Program-made: the position numbers and the translations under genes | Notes under the pieces: model-generated | Seen by the model: only the letters and a program-made list of their open reading frames with translations | What the model was told of the DNA's origin: nothing | Databases searched by the model: none | Shown here: piece after piece, positions 1-6,812 of the stretch | How the letters are laid out: each line of letters begins with the position of its first letter | Position numbering within the stretch: the first letter of the stretch is position 1 | Assembly: GCA_003644265.1 (NCBI GenBank) | Contig: QNBX01000094.1 | Location: forward strand, 1 to 17,641 | Direction of reading: 5' to 3' | Source of the DNA: Planctomycetota bacterium | Lineage (GTDB): Bacteria > Planctomycetota > B15-G4 | DNA: 17,641 nt

Positions 1-785
1 CCCAGGTTCTCGAGGTACACGGGCGTGCCGCGCTCACCGCGCGCCACCACCACCCGCGCCAGGTCGTCGAGCCCCTGCACCAGCCCCTCGCCGCGCACCA
101 GATACTGCTCGTCGGCGTGCACGATGTAGCCGCCGCCCACGTTGCGGTTGTTGCCCTCGATGGCCTCGAACACCTGCCCCACCGAGATGCCGTGGGACGT
201 GAGCTTGGCCGGGTCGAGCGTCACCTGATAGGTCTTGAGCTCGCCGCCGAAGGCGTTCACCTCGACCACACCGGGCACCGAGCGCAGCTGGTAGTTGACG
301 ACCCAGTCCAGCAGCGTGCGCAGCTCCATGGGCGAGTGCGTCTCGCTCTGCAGCTCGAACTGGTAGATCTCGCCCAGGCCGGTGGAGATGGGGCCCAGCT
401 CGGGCTCGCCGTAGCCCTGGGGGATGGTCGCGCGCGCCGCCATCAGGCGCTCGCCGATGAGTTGGCGCGCCCAGTAGATGTCCGTGCCCTCGTCGAACAC
501 GACCGTCACCACCGACAGCCCGAACTTGCTGACCGAGCGGATCTCCTCCACCTTGGGCAGCCCGCTCATGGCGGACTCGACCGGGAAGGTGATGAACGAC
601 TCCACCTCCTGGGGCGCCAGGCCGGGGCTGTTGGTCAGGATCTGCACCTGCACGTTGGTCACGTCGGGCACCGCGTCCACGGGCAGCGCGCCCATGGAGC
701 GCACACCCAGCACGACCACCAGCAACCACAGCACCAGCACCAGCAGGCGGTTGTCGAGCGAGGCGTCAATGATGCGTTTGATCAT
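1..785 (-). CDS. czcA: CzcA/CusA-type heavy-metal efflux RND transporter, N-terminal part (runs off window)
   Basis: Inner-membrane proton-driven pump of the heavy-metal-efflux RND family, the engine of a CzcCBA-like tripartite complex. Only the first 261 codons are inside the window; the gene continues past position 1. The start ATG is 14 bases after the czcB stop, with GGAAG just upstream. The protein opens MIKRIIDASLDNRLLVLVLW, a short amphipathic stretch then the first membrane segment (about residues 12-31). It continues with the family hallmark LPVDAVPDVTNVQVQI (about 35-50), then PVESAMSGLP, a VTVVFDEGTDIYWARQ segment and LGPISTGLGEIYQFEL, as in the first porter domain of CzcA. The wording is closer to CzcA (Co/Zn/Cd) than CusA (Cu/Ag), but the metal-binding part lies outside the window, so the metal is uncertain. 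Family assignment is firm. Confidence 0.93.
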   Translation of the reverse strand, partial: MIKRIIDASLDNRLLVLVLWLLVVVLGVRSMGALPVDAVPDVTNVQVQILTNSPGLAPQEVESFITFPVESAMSGLPKVEEIRSVSKFGLSVVTVVFDEGTDIYWARQLIGERLMAARATIPQGYGEPELGPISTGLGEIYQFELQSETHSPMELRTLLDWVVNYQLRSVPGVVEVNAFGGELKTYQVTLDPAKLTSHGISVGQVFEAIEGNNRNVGGGYIVHADEQYLVRGEGLVQGLDDLARVVVARGERGTPVYLENL

Positions 786-799
786 GTGTCCGCTTCCGC

Positions 800-2278
800 T
801 CAGTGGCCGTGGCCGCCGCCGAGCTCACCCCGGCGGAAGGCCGACTTGAGCTCGAACGTGCCGGAGACGGCGACGAGCTCGCCGGGCTCGAGCCCTGCGC
901 GCACCTCGATCAGCTCGCCGGCCGGCGGGCCGAGCTGCACGACGCGGCGCTCGAAGACGCCGGGCGCGGTGCGCACGAAGACGCAGTCGCCCGCGGCCTC
1001 GTGCACCACGGCGCTCTCGGGCAGCACGACCCGCGCCTCGACGCTGCCAAGCACCAGCTCGACGCGACCGAACATGCCCGGCCGCAGCGGAAAGTCCTCA
1101 GCCCAGTCCGCCAGGCGCGCGTTGTCCAGCACCAGGCGCACGCTCAGTGAGCGGCTCATGCGGTCGACCTCGTAGCCCACCAGCGTCACCTGGCCCTCGA
1201 AGCTGCGCCCCGGAAACGCGTCAAGCTGGATCAGGCCGGTCTGTCCGGTGCGCAGCGACGGGATCTGCTGCTCGAAGGCCGAGGCCAGGATCCAGACCTG
1301 CGACAGGTCTTCCAGGGTGTAGAGCTTGGTCTCGGCGTCCACGAACTCGCCCGTGGTGATGTGCCGACCCGCGACGATGCCACCGCGCGGCGCGCGCATC
1401 TCGTAGCTGCCGGCCACCAGTGGAGAGCCGGGCGACAGCTCGTCGAGCAGCGCGGGCAGAAACCCGCGCGCCAGCAGCCCGTTACGCGCGGCGTCCAGAT
1501 CGATCCGCCGCTCGACCAGCTGCACCTCGAGCGCCAGTACGCGCGCGTCGCGCTCGGCGGCCAGGTCGGTCAGCTTGAGATCGCGCTCGAGCTCCGAGAG
1601 CTGCAGCAGCTTCTCGGCCTCCAGCAGCGGGCGGATGGTGGAGACGCCCTGCTCTTGCAGCTCCTGCTCGCGCTCGTGGATGCGCCGGTTGATGGCGACC
1701 GCCCCGTCGAGGGACAGCTTGGCCGTGTGCAAGCGCTGATCGAAGAGCGCCGACTCGCGCCCGAGCGTGATCTCTGCCGCCTCCACCAGCGCCTGGGCAC
1801 GCAGGAACGTCGCCACCGCCTGGCCCAGGTCGGCCGAGTCGATCACGCACAGCAGCTCGCCCTGCTTGACCACGTCGCCGAGGCGCTTGTGGATCGAGCG
1901 CACCAGCCCCGGCGCCTTGGGATTGACGTGCGTCACGGCGTCGGCGTTCGCGGCCACCACCGCCGGCAAGCTGAGCCGGCGCGAGAGCAGCCCCGACGCC
2001 GCCGTCTGCACCGCGATGCCCGCGGTCTCCAGCTGAGCCGGCGTCAGCTCCACGGTGTGTTCGGCGTGATCTGCCTCGTCGGCGTGATCTGCCTCGTCGG
2101 CGTGATCTGCCTCGTCGGCGTGATCTGCCTCATCGGCGTGGGCCGCCGGCTCAGTGGCGTCAGCGGCGGCACCCGCGCCAGCCGCATCGTGCGCGCCCTG
2201 ATCGGAGCACGCGAGCGCAAGCAGCGTCAGCACACACAGCAACGGGCCGGTCCATGAACTGCGGTCAAGGTTCGTCAT
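800..2278 (-). CDS. czcB: CzcB-like periplasmic adaptor (membrane fusion) lipoprotein with HADEAD repeats
   Basis: Adaptor that joins the RND pump to the outer-membrane channel in the metal efflux complex; 492 residues. The ATG overlaps the upstream stop by 4 bases (ATGA) and has GAGAGG upstream, so longer in-frame starts are rejected. The signal peptide ends in lipobox LALAC (Cys24), predicting a lipoprotein. Residues 47-74 are a His/Asp/Glu stretch made of four HADEAD units. A barrel-sandwich (lipoyl-like) half follows (about 112-146, with KAPGLVRSIHKRLGDVVKQGELL), then a helical hairpin (about 150-270), the second half (MRAPRGGIVAGRHITTGEFV), a beta-barrel (DLSQVWILASAFEQQIPSL) and a membrane-proximal domain (VLPESAVVHEAAGDCVFVRT). 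The C-terminus ends GGGHGH. His-rich ends are known in CzcB-type adaptors and may bind the metal; this is inference here. Confidence 0.92.
   Translation of the reverse strand: MTNLDRSSWTGPLLCVLTLLALACSDQGAHDAAGAGAAADATEPAAHADEADHADEADHADEADHADEADHAEHTVELTPAQLETAGIAVQTAASGLLSRRLSLPAVVAANADAVTHVNPKAPGLVRSIHKRLGDVVKQGELLCVIDSADLGQAVATFLRAQALVEAAEITLGRESALFDQRLHTAKLSLDGAVAINRRIHEREQELQEQGVSTIRPLLEAEKLLQLSELERDLKLTDLAAERDARVLALEVQLVERRIDLDAARNGLLARGFLPALLDELSPGSPLVAGSYEMRAPRGGIVAGRHITTGEFVDAETKLYTLEDLSQVWILASAFEQQIPSLRTGQTGLIQLDAFPGRSFEGQVTLVGYEVDRMSRSLSVRLVLDNARLADWAEDFPLRPGMFGRVELVLGSVEARVVLPESAVVHEAAGDCVFVRTAPGVFERRVVQLGPPAGELIEVRAGLEPGELVAVSGTFELKSAFRRGELGGGHGH
2062..2140 (-). repeat. 18-bp tandem repeat inside czcB (four HADEAD units plus a partial one)
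   Basis: The unit cggcgtgatctgcctcgt (plus strand) occurs at 2062-2079, 2080-2097, 2098-2115 and 2116-2133, the last with one change (cgt to cat at its end), followed by a 7-base partial copy. As 18 is a multiple of three, copy-number changes would keep frame and only lengthen or shorten the His/acid stretch just after the lipidated N-terminus of the adaptor. Near identity at the DNA level suggests recent expansion by slippage. Confidence 0.95.
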
Positions 2279-3789
2279 CGAGCAGGCCTCTCTGCGTGGT
2301 CGTCGTCGTGTGTGCTGGCGCTCTCGTGCTCGAGATCCCGGCGCGAGCGTGGCAACAGCTCGCCGCTGGCGGACAGCAGTCGCCACTGCCTGCGTTGGAG
2401 CTCCGCGTAGGACTCCGTCGTGCGCGTGCGCCCATCGGCCAACGCACGCTGCAGGGACAGAATCTCAAGCAGCGTGACCTCGCCCGCATCGAAGGCCTGG
2501 CCCGCGAGGCGCAGGCTCTCCTCGGCGTTCGGCAGCAGCTCGGCCTCCAGGAAGTGCAGCTCCCGCAGGGCCTCCTGGCGCGCGGCGGACGCGTCATGCA
2601 GCTCCCTGCGCAGGTCGTGCACGCGGGCCTCCAGCTGCCCCCGCAGCGCGTCACGACGGGCCATGGCCAGCTCCACCTGCCAGCGGTTGAAGTCCGAGAA
2701 GAAGCCGGGCGTGATCCAGATTCCGGTGCCCACCGCAAACTGCGGGGACTGCAGGGCGACTTCGAGGCGCAGGTCCTCCTCAGCCGCCAGGTAGGCCGCC
2801 TGCAACGCCGCGAGCCCAGGTCGCAGCGTGAGGGCGCGCTCCACCAGCGCATCCAGCGCCGCTGGGGATCCGTCGCCGGATGCCACGCCCGGCCCCTCGC
2901 CGAAGGCCAGCGCCTGCCTGGGTTGCGGCGCGGCGACCACCTGCAACTCCGTCGCCGGTGGCAGGCCCAACAGCGCGTTGAGCGCCTGCCGCGTCGCGCG
3001 CGAGCGGGCCTCCAGGTGGACACGCTGCGCGCGGATGGTGAGCAGGTCACCTGCCGCCAGGTTGGCCTGGATGGCGGTGGCGGCCCCGGCCGACTGCGCG
3101 CGCTCGAAGTAGTCCCGCGTCGTCCCGGCGACCTCCATGATGTCCTGGTTCTGTTCGAGCAGCCGCCGCGCCTCGAGCACGTCCTCGCAGGCCACGTAGA
3201 CCTCGCGCACAACGGCCCACTCCACTCGCGCGACGTCAAAGCGCGCCTGCTCCACGCGCCAGCGCGCGGCGCCCTCGCGAGCCTCGAGCTCACCGGGACG
3301 CGGCAGGGTGATCGAGAAGCCCAGGCCCGACACGGCATCGAGCGTGGAGTGCGTCCCGTCCAGCGCCTGGGAGGCGATGGCGTCCATGGCGTCCCAGCCG
3401 ATCTGAGGATCGCTCAGCAGGCCTGCCGTGCGCAGCAACGCCTGAGCCACGCCGACCTGGCGGCGCAGCGCGATCAGCGAGGGGTTGTGCGTGACCGCGA
3501 ACGCAGCCAACTGCTCCGGGACCAATCCATCAGCGCCCGCCGACTCCACACCGTCGGCGCCGCTGAGGCCCTCGGCACCCGCGCGCCGCGCCCCGGGCAC
3601 CGGGTGCCAGTGCCGCGCCTCAAGCGCCGCGAGCAGCTGCCGCGTGTCGGCAGGCGCAGCCTCGTACTCGTAGGTCGCGCAGCCCACCAGCGCATGCGCG
3701 AGCAGCAAGGTCAAGCTGGCGAGCCGTCGAACCGCCAGACGTCGTGTGTGTTCCGTGCGCGAGCGCGCACAGCCATTGGATCGGGCCAT
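2275..3789 (-). CDS. czcC: CzcC-like outer-membrane efflux (TolC family) lipoprotein
   Basis: Outer-membrane channel subunit of the metal efflux complex; 504 residues. The start ATG is preceded by GGAGAGG at about 8 bases, which favours it over the in-frame codon 19 residues upstream. The basic N-terminus leads into LASLTLLLAHALVGC, with the lipobox Cys at 37. Residues about 65-90 are an Ala/Gly low-complexity linker (GAEGLSGADG). Two TolC-type repeats follow. The first contains LAAFAVTHNPSLIALRRQVGVAQ (split here at about 94-116), an arrangement typical of CzcC, then GLGFSITLPRPGELEAREGAARW and long helices. The second begins near TLRPGLAALQAAYLAAEEDL and includes DFNRWQVELAMARRDALRG. It overlaps czcB by 4 bases. 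Weak sequence conservation means family comes from pattern plus operon position; the role is inferred with good confidence. Confidence 0.88.
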   Translation of the reverse strand: MARSNGCARSRTEHTRRLAVRRLASLTLLLAHALVGCATYEYEAAPADTRQLLAALEARHWHPVPGARRAGAEGLSGADGVESAGADGLVPEQLAAFAVTHNPSLIALRRQVGVAQALLRTAGLLSDPQIGWDAMDAIASQALDGTHSTLDAVSGLGFSITLPRPGELEAREGAARWRVEQARFDVARVEWAVVREVYVACEDVLEARRLLEQNQDIMEVAGTTRDYFERAQSAGAATAIQANLAAGDLLTIRAQRVHLEARSRATRQALNALLGLPPATELQVVAAPQPRQALAFGEGPGVASGDGSPAALDALVERALTLRPGLAALQAAYLAAEEDLRLEVALQSPQFAVGTGIWITPGFFSDFNRWQVELAMARRDALRGQLEARVHDLRRELHDASAARQEALRELHFLEAELLPNAEESLRLAGQAFDAGEVTLLEILSLQRALADGRTRTTESYAELQRRQWRLLSASGELLPRSRRDLEHESASTHDDDHAERPAR

Positions 3790-3893
3790 GGAGGCACCTC
3801 TCCGCGAGGGACCGGGGCGCCGGCCTCTGCCGTCGCCGCCAAACAAGTTCCGCGGGCGACCGAGGGGTCACCCGCACGCGGGGAGAGGGCGCC

Positions 3894-4352
3894 CTAGCAG
3901 CTCAGCTGGATGCTGCGCAGGTGTTCCAGGTGCAGGGGCGTCACGCCGCCACGCGACCCGTGCGCGACAGCACATGCAGCAGAGTCCACCGCGTCGTCCA
4001 ACGCGACACTCGGGGACGGGGGCGCGTTGGCCAGATCCGACGACAGCAGCGACGTGCCGACGCCTGAGCCGCGGCAGGGGCGCGGGTCCAGCACGATGCC
4101 GAAGTCGGAGCACGAGCCGCAGTCGGCGTCGCTCTGCTGCGCGCTACCTGCAGGCCCAATCAGCCCAGCAGTCCCAGCAGCCATGGCCACGACGGGGGAC
4201 TCCGCACAGCAACCGCTGGATGCGACCTCCACTTCCATGTGGCCGTCGGCGGTCATGCAGATCACCACGCCGTGGCCCAGGCCCAACACCACAAGCTGCG
4301 GCAAGAGCGCCAACAGCAAGGCCACGCGGCGGGTGATGGAGAGCATCTGCAT
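3894..4352 (-). CDS. small exported Cys/His-containing protein upstream of metal efflux genes
   Basis: I do not recognise a named family. The product is 152 residues. A basic start (MQMLSITRR) and hydrophobic run (about 10-32) give a signal peptide or membrane anchor. The segment VVICMTADGHMEVEV resembles, from memory, small secreted proteins encoded beside metal efflux operons in other bacteria, which carry a C-x-x-x-DGH-x-x-x-E pattern followed by Cys pairs; I cannot verify this. Cysteines lie at 32, 48, 49, 78, 81, 93, 127 and 152 (the last residue), including CC and CGSC. The gene is 104 bases ahead of czcC in the same direction, so a role in periplasmic metal binding or delivery is plausible inference. 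No good Shine-Dalgarno precedes ATG 4352 or the in-frame ATG at 4346; a weak promoter-like pair just upstream would give an almost leaderless mRNA. Confidence 0.72.
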   Translation of the reverse strand: MQMLSITRRVALLLALLPQLVVLGLGHGVVICMTADGHMEVEVASSGCCAESPVVAMAAGTAGLIGPAGSAQQSDADCGSCSDFGIVLDPRPCRGSGVGTSLLSSDLANAPPSPSVALDDAVDSAACAVAHGSRGGVTPLHLEHLRSIQLSC

Positions 4353-4361
4353 CTGTACGCG

Positions 4362-4391
4362 AGCCTACGGGGAGAGCACTCGAACGGTCAA
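4362..4391 (-). promoter_or_regulatory. weak candidate promoter for the metal efflux operon
   Basis: On the minus strand a TTGACC hexamer (4391-4386) and TAGGCT (4367-4362) are 18 bases apart, in the short gap between the zinc-ribbon stop and the exported-protein start. The -35 match is good and the -10 match poor (3 of 6). Spacers longer than 17 are typical of MerR-controlled metal promoters, but no convincing dyad operator is visible and no regulator gene is in the window. Treat as a suggestion only. Confidence 0.22.
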
Positions 4392-4399
4392 CTCCGGCC

Positions 4400-4729
4400 T
4401 CAACGCGACGCCAACCACAGCAAGCCGCAGATCACCAGCAGCAGGGCCACAAAGACGCTGCCCCGACGCTGTTGCCCAGCTCGAGACGTCCGTTCGTCCT
4501 CGGAGAGCCCCTCGCGCCGCAGGAACTCCTGATAGGCCTCCTCGTCAAAATCGTCGTCCTCGCTGTAGCCAGCGGGCAGGGCGCCGGCCCAGCTCGGCTC
4601 ATCGGACCAACCGGCCTCGGCGTCCGCCCCGCACTCCGGGCAGGCCAGCGCGCGGACGGGCACGTCCGCTCCACAGTGCGGGCAGTTGCACGGCGGCGGC
4701 GGGTTTGGAGACGGATGAACGGGGCTCAT
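4400..4729 (-). CDS. small zinc-ribbon protein with one C-terminal membrane segment
   Basis: The product is 109 residues of unknown function. After a proline-rich start, CPHCG (16-20) and CPECG (30-34) form a two-knuckle zinc ribbon, with an extra Cys at 14. A Trp-containing loop (GWSDEPSW) and an acidic stretch (SEDDDFDEEAYQEFLRREG, about 56-74) follow. Near the end is a hydrophobic span (VFVALLLVICGLLWL, about 92-106), so the ribbon and acidic part probably sit in the cytoplasm on a tail anchor. I recall similar ribbon-acid-TM proteins from Planctomycetota genomes, but that is memory only. ATG 4729 is chosen because the 14 or 28 codon upstream frame ends in an ATGA overlap with it; a GTG at 4753 would add 8 residues. 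The partner and role are unknown. Confidence 0.78.
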   Translation of the reverse strand: MSPVHPSPNPPPPCNCPHCGADVPVRALACPECGADAEAGWSDEPSWAGALPAGYSEDDDFDEEAYQEFLRREGLSEDERTSRAGQQRRGSVFVALLLVICGLLWLASR

Positions 4730-4814
4730 GCACCGATCGTAGCCCCGCGACACGAACGAGCGGGGCTCATGCGCAGGAGGGTGGCGCCCATGACGTGAGG
4801 ACGCGGGCTCATGC
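4721..4814 (-). repeat. three degenerate copies of a start-like sequence at 41-42 bp spacing
   Basis: On the minus strand GCATGAGCCC occurs three times, with ATGs at 4812, 4770 and 4729. The second and third copies share about 20 of 24 bases after alignment (GCATGAGCCCCG then a diverged half). The first is more degraded. The third ATG is the predicted start of the zinc-ribbon gene. Frames from 4812 and 4770 are the same and stop at 4726, overlapping the ATG at 4729 by 4 bases. This looks like a tandem duplication of the gene's own 5' end, or an upstream leader frame. Confidence 0.6.
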
Positions 4815-4819
4815 GCAAC

Positions 4820-6508
4820 CTAGAACAGCCCCACGATCTCGCCGTTCTCGTCCACGTCGATGGCCTCCGCCGCGGGCACCTTGGGCAGGCCCGGCATGGT
4901 CAGGATGTTGCCCGTCAGCACCAGCACGAAACCCGCGCCCGCGCAGACCTTGACCTCACGCAGCGGCACCTTGAAGCCCTCGGGACGCCCCATCAGCTTG
5001 GGGTCGGTGGAGAGCGAGTTCTGGGTCTTGGCCATGCAGATCGGCAGGTGCCCCCAGTCCTCGTCCAGCTTGGCCAGCTGCCGGCGTAGCTTGGTGTCCG
5101 CGCTGATGTCGTCCGCGCCGTAGATGCGCTGGCAGATGGTGCGCACCTTGTCGATCAACGGGATGTCGTCCGGGTAGAGAAAGCGGAAGTCGGCCTTGCC
5201 GCTGTCGAGTAGCTCAACCACCGCGCGAGCGAGATCCTCGGCGCCCTCGCCCCCCTTGGCCCAGTGGTCCGCACGCACAGCCGTCGCGCCCATGGCCTCC
5301 ACCCCCGCGCGCACCAGCTCGAGCTCCTCGTCGAGATCCGTCACGAACGCGTTGATGGCCACCACCGCCGGCAACCCGAACTGCTGGATCGAGTCGATGT
5401 GCTTGGCGAGGTTGCTCAGGCCGCGCTCCAGCGTCTTGTCCTGACGCTGACCCAGCTCCTTGGGCTTGGCGCCGCCCTGCAGCTTGAGCGCCCGGATGGT
5501 GGCCACGATGACCACCGCGTCGGGCCGCAGCCCCGCCTTGCGGCACTTGATGTTGAGGAACTTCTCCGCGCCCAGGTCGGCGCCGAAGCCCGCCTCGGTC
5601 ACCACGATGTCCGACAGCTTCAGCGCCGTGCGCGTCGCCATCACGCTGTTGCAGCCATGCGCGATGTTGGCAAACGGACCGCCGTGCACCAGCGCCGGGT
5701 TGCCCTCCAGCGTCTGCACCAGGTTCGGCTGAAACGCATCCCGCAGCAGCGCCGTCATGGCCCCGTGCACCTTGAGATCCGCCGCCGTGACCCACTTGCG
5801 GTCGTACGTCTTGCCCACCAGGATCGCGCCCAGCCGTTCGCGCAGGTCGTGCAGCGACTCCGCCAGGCAGAAGCACGCCATGACCTCCGACGCCACCGTG
5901 ATGTCGAAGCCCGACTCACGCGGCACCGAGTTCATGGGGCCACCCAGCCCGCAGATGATGTTGCGCAGCGCGCGCTCATTGAGGTCGACCACCCGCCGCC
6001 AGACCACCCGCCGCGGATCGATCCCCAGCTCGTTGCCGTGGTGCATGTGGTTGTCGAGCACCGCGGAAAGCAAGTTGTGCGCCAACCCGATCGCGTGGAA
6101 GTCGCCCGTGAAGTGGAGGTTGATGTCCTCCATCGGCACCACCTGCGCGCGCCCACCGCCGGCCGCGCCACCCTTCATGCCAAAGCACGGGCCCAGCGAC
6201 GGCTCACGCAAACAGATGGTGGTCTTGTGCCCGATCCGGTTGAGCGCGTCGCCCAGCCCCACCGTCGTGGTGGTCTTGCCCTCACCCGCCGAGGTCGGGT
6301 TGATGGCCGTCACCAGAATCAGCTTGCCCGTCTCCTGCTTGTCGCTGATGCGCGGGCTGTCGAGCCGCAACTTGGCCTTGGTGTGCCCGTACGGCTCCAG
6401 GTCGTCCGTGGTCAGTCCCAACTTCGCCGCCACATCAGCCATCGGCAGCAGCGTCGCAGCCTTCGCAATCTCAAGGTCGCTAGGCCACCGGGTCACCGCA
6501 GACGCCAT
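4820..6508 (-). CDS. fhs: formate-tetrahydrofolate ligase (10-formyl-THF synthetase)
   Basis: ATP-dependent cytoplasmic enzyme that joins formate to tetrahydrofolate, giving 10-formyl-THF for purine synthesis and one-carbon metabolism. Its 562 residues match the usual bacterial length of about 555-560. Visible hallmarks are the P-loop [19 protein letters not shown] (about 71-89), [20 protein letters not shown] (101-120), [18 protein letters not shown] (123-140), the central [16 protein letters not shown], and the C-terminal [19 protein letters not shown] and [17 protein letters not shown]. The start ATG has GGGAG about 7 bases upstream and gives the usual N-terminus; a long in-frame extension to 6658 is low-complexity and unlikely. 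No folate-pathway neighbour (folD, metF) or acetogenesis gene is adjacent, so nothing supports a Wood-Ljungdahl role. The zinc-ribbon gene begins only 90 bases after its stop and may be co-transcribed. Confidence 0.98.
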   Translation of the reverse strand: MASAVTRWPSDLEIAKAATLLPMADVAAKLGLTTDDLEPYGHTKAKLRLDSPRISDKQETGKLILVTAINPTSAGEGKTTTTVGLGDALNRIGHKTTICLREPSLGPCFGMKGGAAGGGRAQVVPMEDINLHFTGDFHAIGLAHNLLSAVLDNHMHHGNELGIDPRRVVWRRVVDLNERALRNIICGLGGPMNSVPRESGFDITVASEVMACFCLAESLHDLRERLGAILVGKTYDRKWVTAADLKVHGAMTALLRDAFQPNLVQTLEGNPALVHGGPFANIAHGCNSVMATRTALKLSDIVVTEAGFGADLGAEKFLNIKCRKAGLRPDAVVIVATIRALKLQGGAKPKELGQRQDKTLERGLSNLAKHIDSIQQFGLPAVVAINAFVTDLDEELELVRAGVEAMGATAVRADHWAKGGEGAEDLARAVVELLDSGKADFRFLYPDDIPLIDKVRTICQRIYGADDISADTKLRRQLAKLDEDWGHLPICMAKTQNSLSTDPKLMGRPEGFKVPLREVKVCAGAGFVLVLTGNILTMPGLPKVPAAEAIDVDENGEIVGLF

Positions 6509-6606
6509 ATCAAACTCCCAAAGTGTGTCCCCGCATCGTGCCTCCCCAGCGCCACATCCCGCAATACCGCCCCCCACGACCAGCCCCCCGTCCGCGCAAG
6601 TCCGCG

Positions 6607-6626
6607 CCCGCCCCCGCCCAACCCCC
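6607..6626 (-). promoter_or_regulatory. G-quadruplex-type motif upstream of fhs
   Basis: On the minus (coding) strand the sequence reads GGGGGTTGGGCGGGGGCGGG: four runs of at least three G with loops of 2, 1 and 1 bases, meeting the canonical pattern. It ends about 98 bases before the fhs start. Whether it folds or regulates anything is unknown, and G runs are not rare in such GC-rich DNA. Confidence 0.5.
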
Positions 6627-6696
6627 ATGCCCGACAGCCCCGCCCACAAGTCCCTCACTCTGGCTCGTGCTCAGCCTCACCCCACCCAGAACCCTC

Positions 6697-6808
6697 AGCC
6701 CCGGGGCTCAGCGGCCCGAGCCCCAGCTCGCCCGCTGCAGCCCCAGCTTGGGCGCCCCCGCGCGCCCAAGCCCAGCTCAGCGGCGAGGCCCCGCCTCGCC
6801 CGCTGCAG
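6697..6808 (-). terminator. cluster of GC-rich stem-loops after the giant lipoprotein gene
   Basis: Reading the minus strand from the lipoprotein stop (6813), the first hairpin has an 11-bp stem with one bulged base and a 3-base loop (6804-6779). The second is a perfect 10-bp stem GCTTGGGCGC/GCGCCCAAGC with a 6-base loop (6771-6746). The third is imperfect (AGCGG...GAGC/GCTC...CCGCT, about 6736-6710), and a 12-bp palindrome AGCCCCGGGGCT lies at 6708-6697. No T-run follows any of them, so this is not a textbook intrinsic terminator. It may stop or pause transcription with Rho, or protect the 3' end of the long mRNA. Confidence 0.55.
6706..6808. repeat. imperfect ~35-bp direct repeat (6706-6740 and 6775-6808)
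   Basis: Both copies begin gctcagcggc on the plus strand, carry an internal inverted repeat, and end with ctcgcccgctgcag. They are separated by 34 bases that contain the perfect 10-bp hairpin. Stem-paired differences between the copies suggest the fold matters more than the exact bases, or that this is a dispersed hairpin repeat family. Copies elsewhere in the genome cannot be assessed here. Confidence 0.65.
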
Positions 6809-6812
6809 CGCG

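Larger units (their letters stand above)
6509..6812. other. 304-bp intergenic region between giant lipoprotein and fhs
   Basis: No gene is supported. The half near the lipoprotein stop holds stem-loops and a direct repeat (separate entries). The half near fhs is strongly C-rich on the plus strand, so G-rich on the coding strand, and contains a quadruplex-type motif. I see no convincing sigma-70 promoter for fhs and no riboswitch fold I recognise. A strong GGGAG ribosome site sits just before the fhs ATG. Confidence 0.7.

Noticed and set aside
2254..3897. Plus-strand open frame of 547 codons opposite czcC
   Set aside because: It lies antisense to a gene with clear signal peptide and TolC-type pattern, is Arg/Gln/Gly-rich low complexity, and reflects GC-rich codon bias rather than a gene.
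6509..6658. Upstream extension of fhs to 6658
   Set aside because: Gly/Arg/Cys-rich low-complexity sequence absent from the family; the ATG at 6508 has a good ribosome site and gives the normal length.
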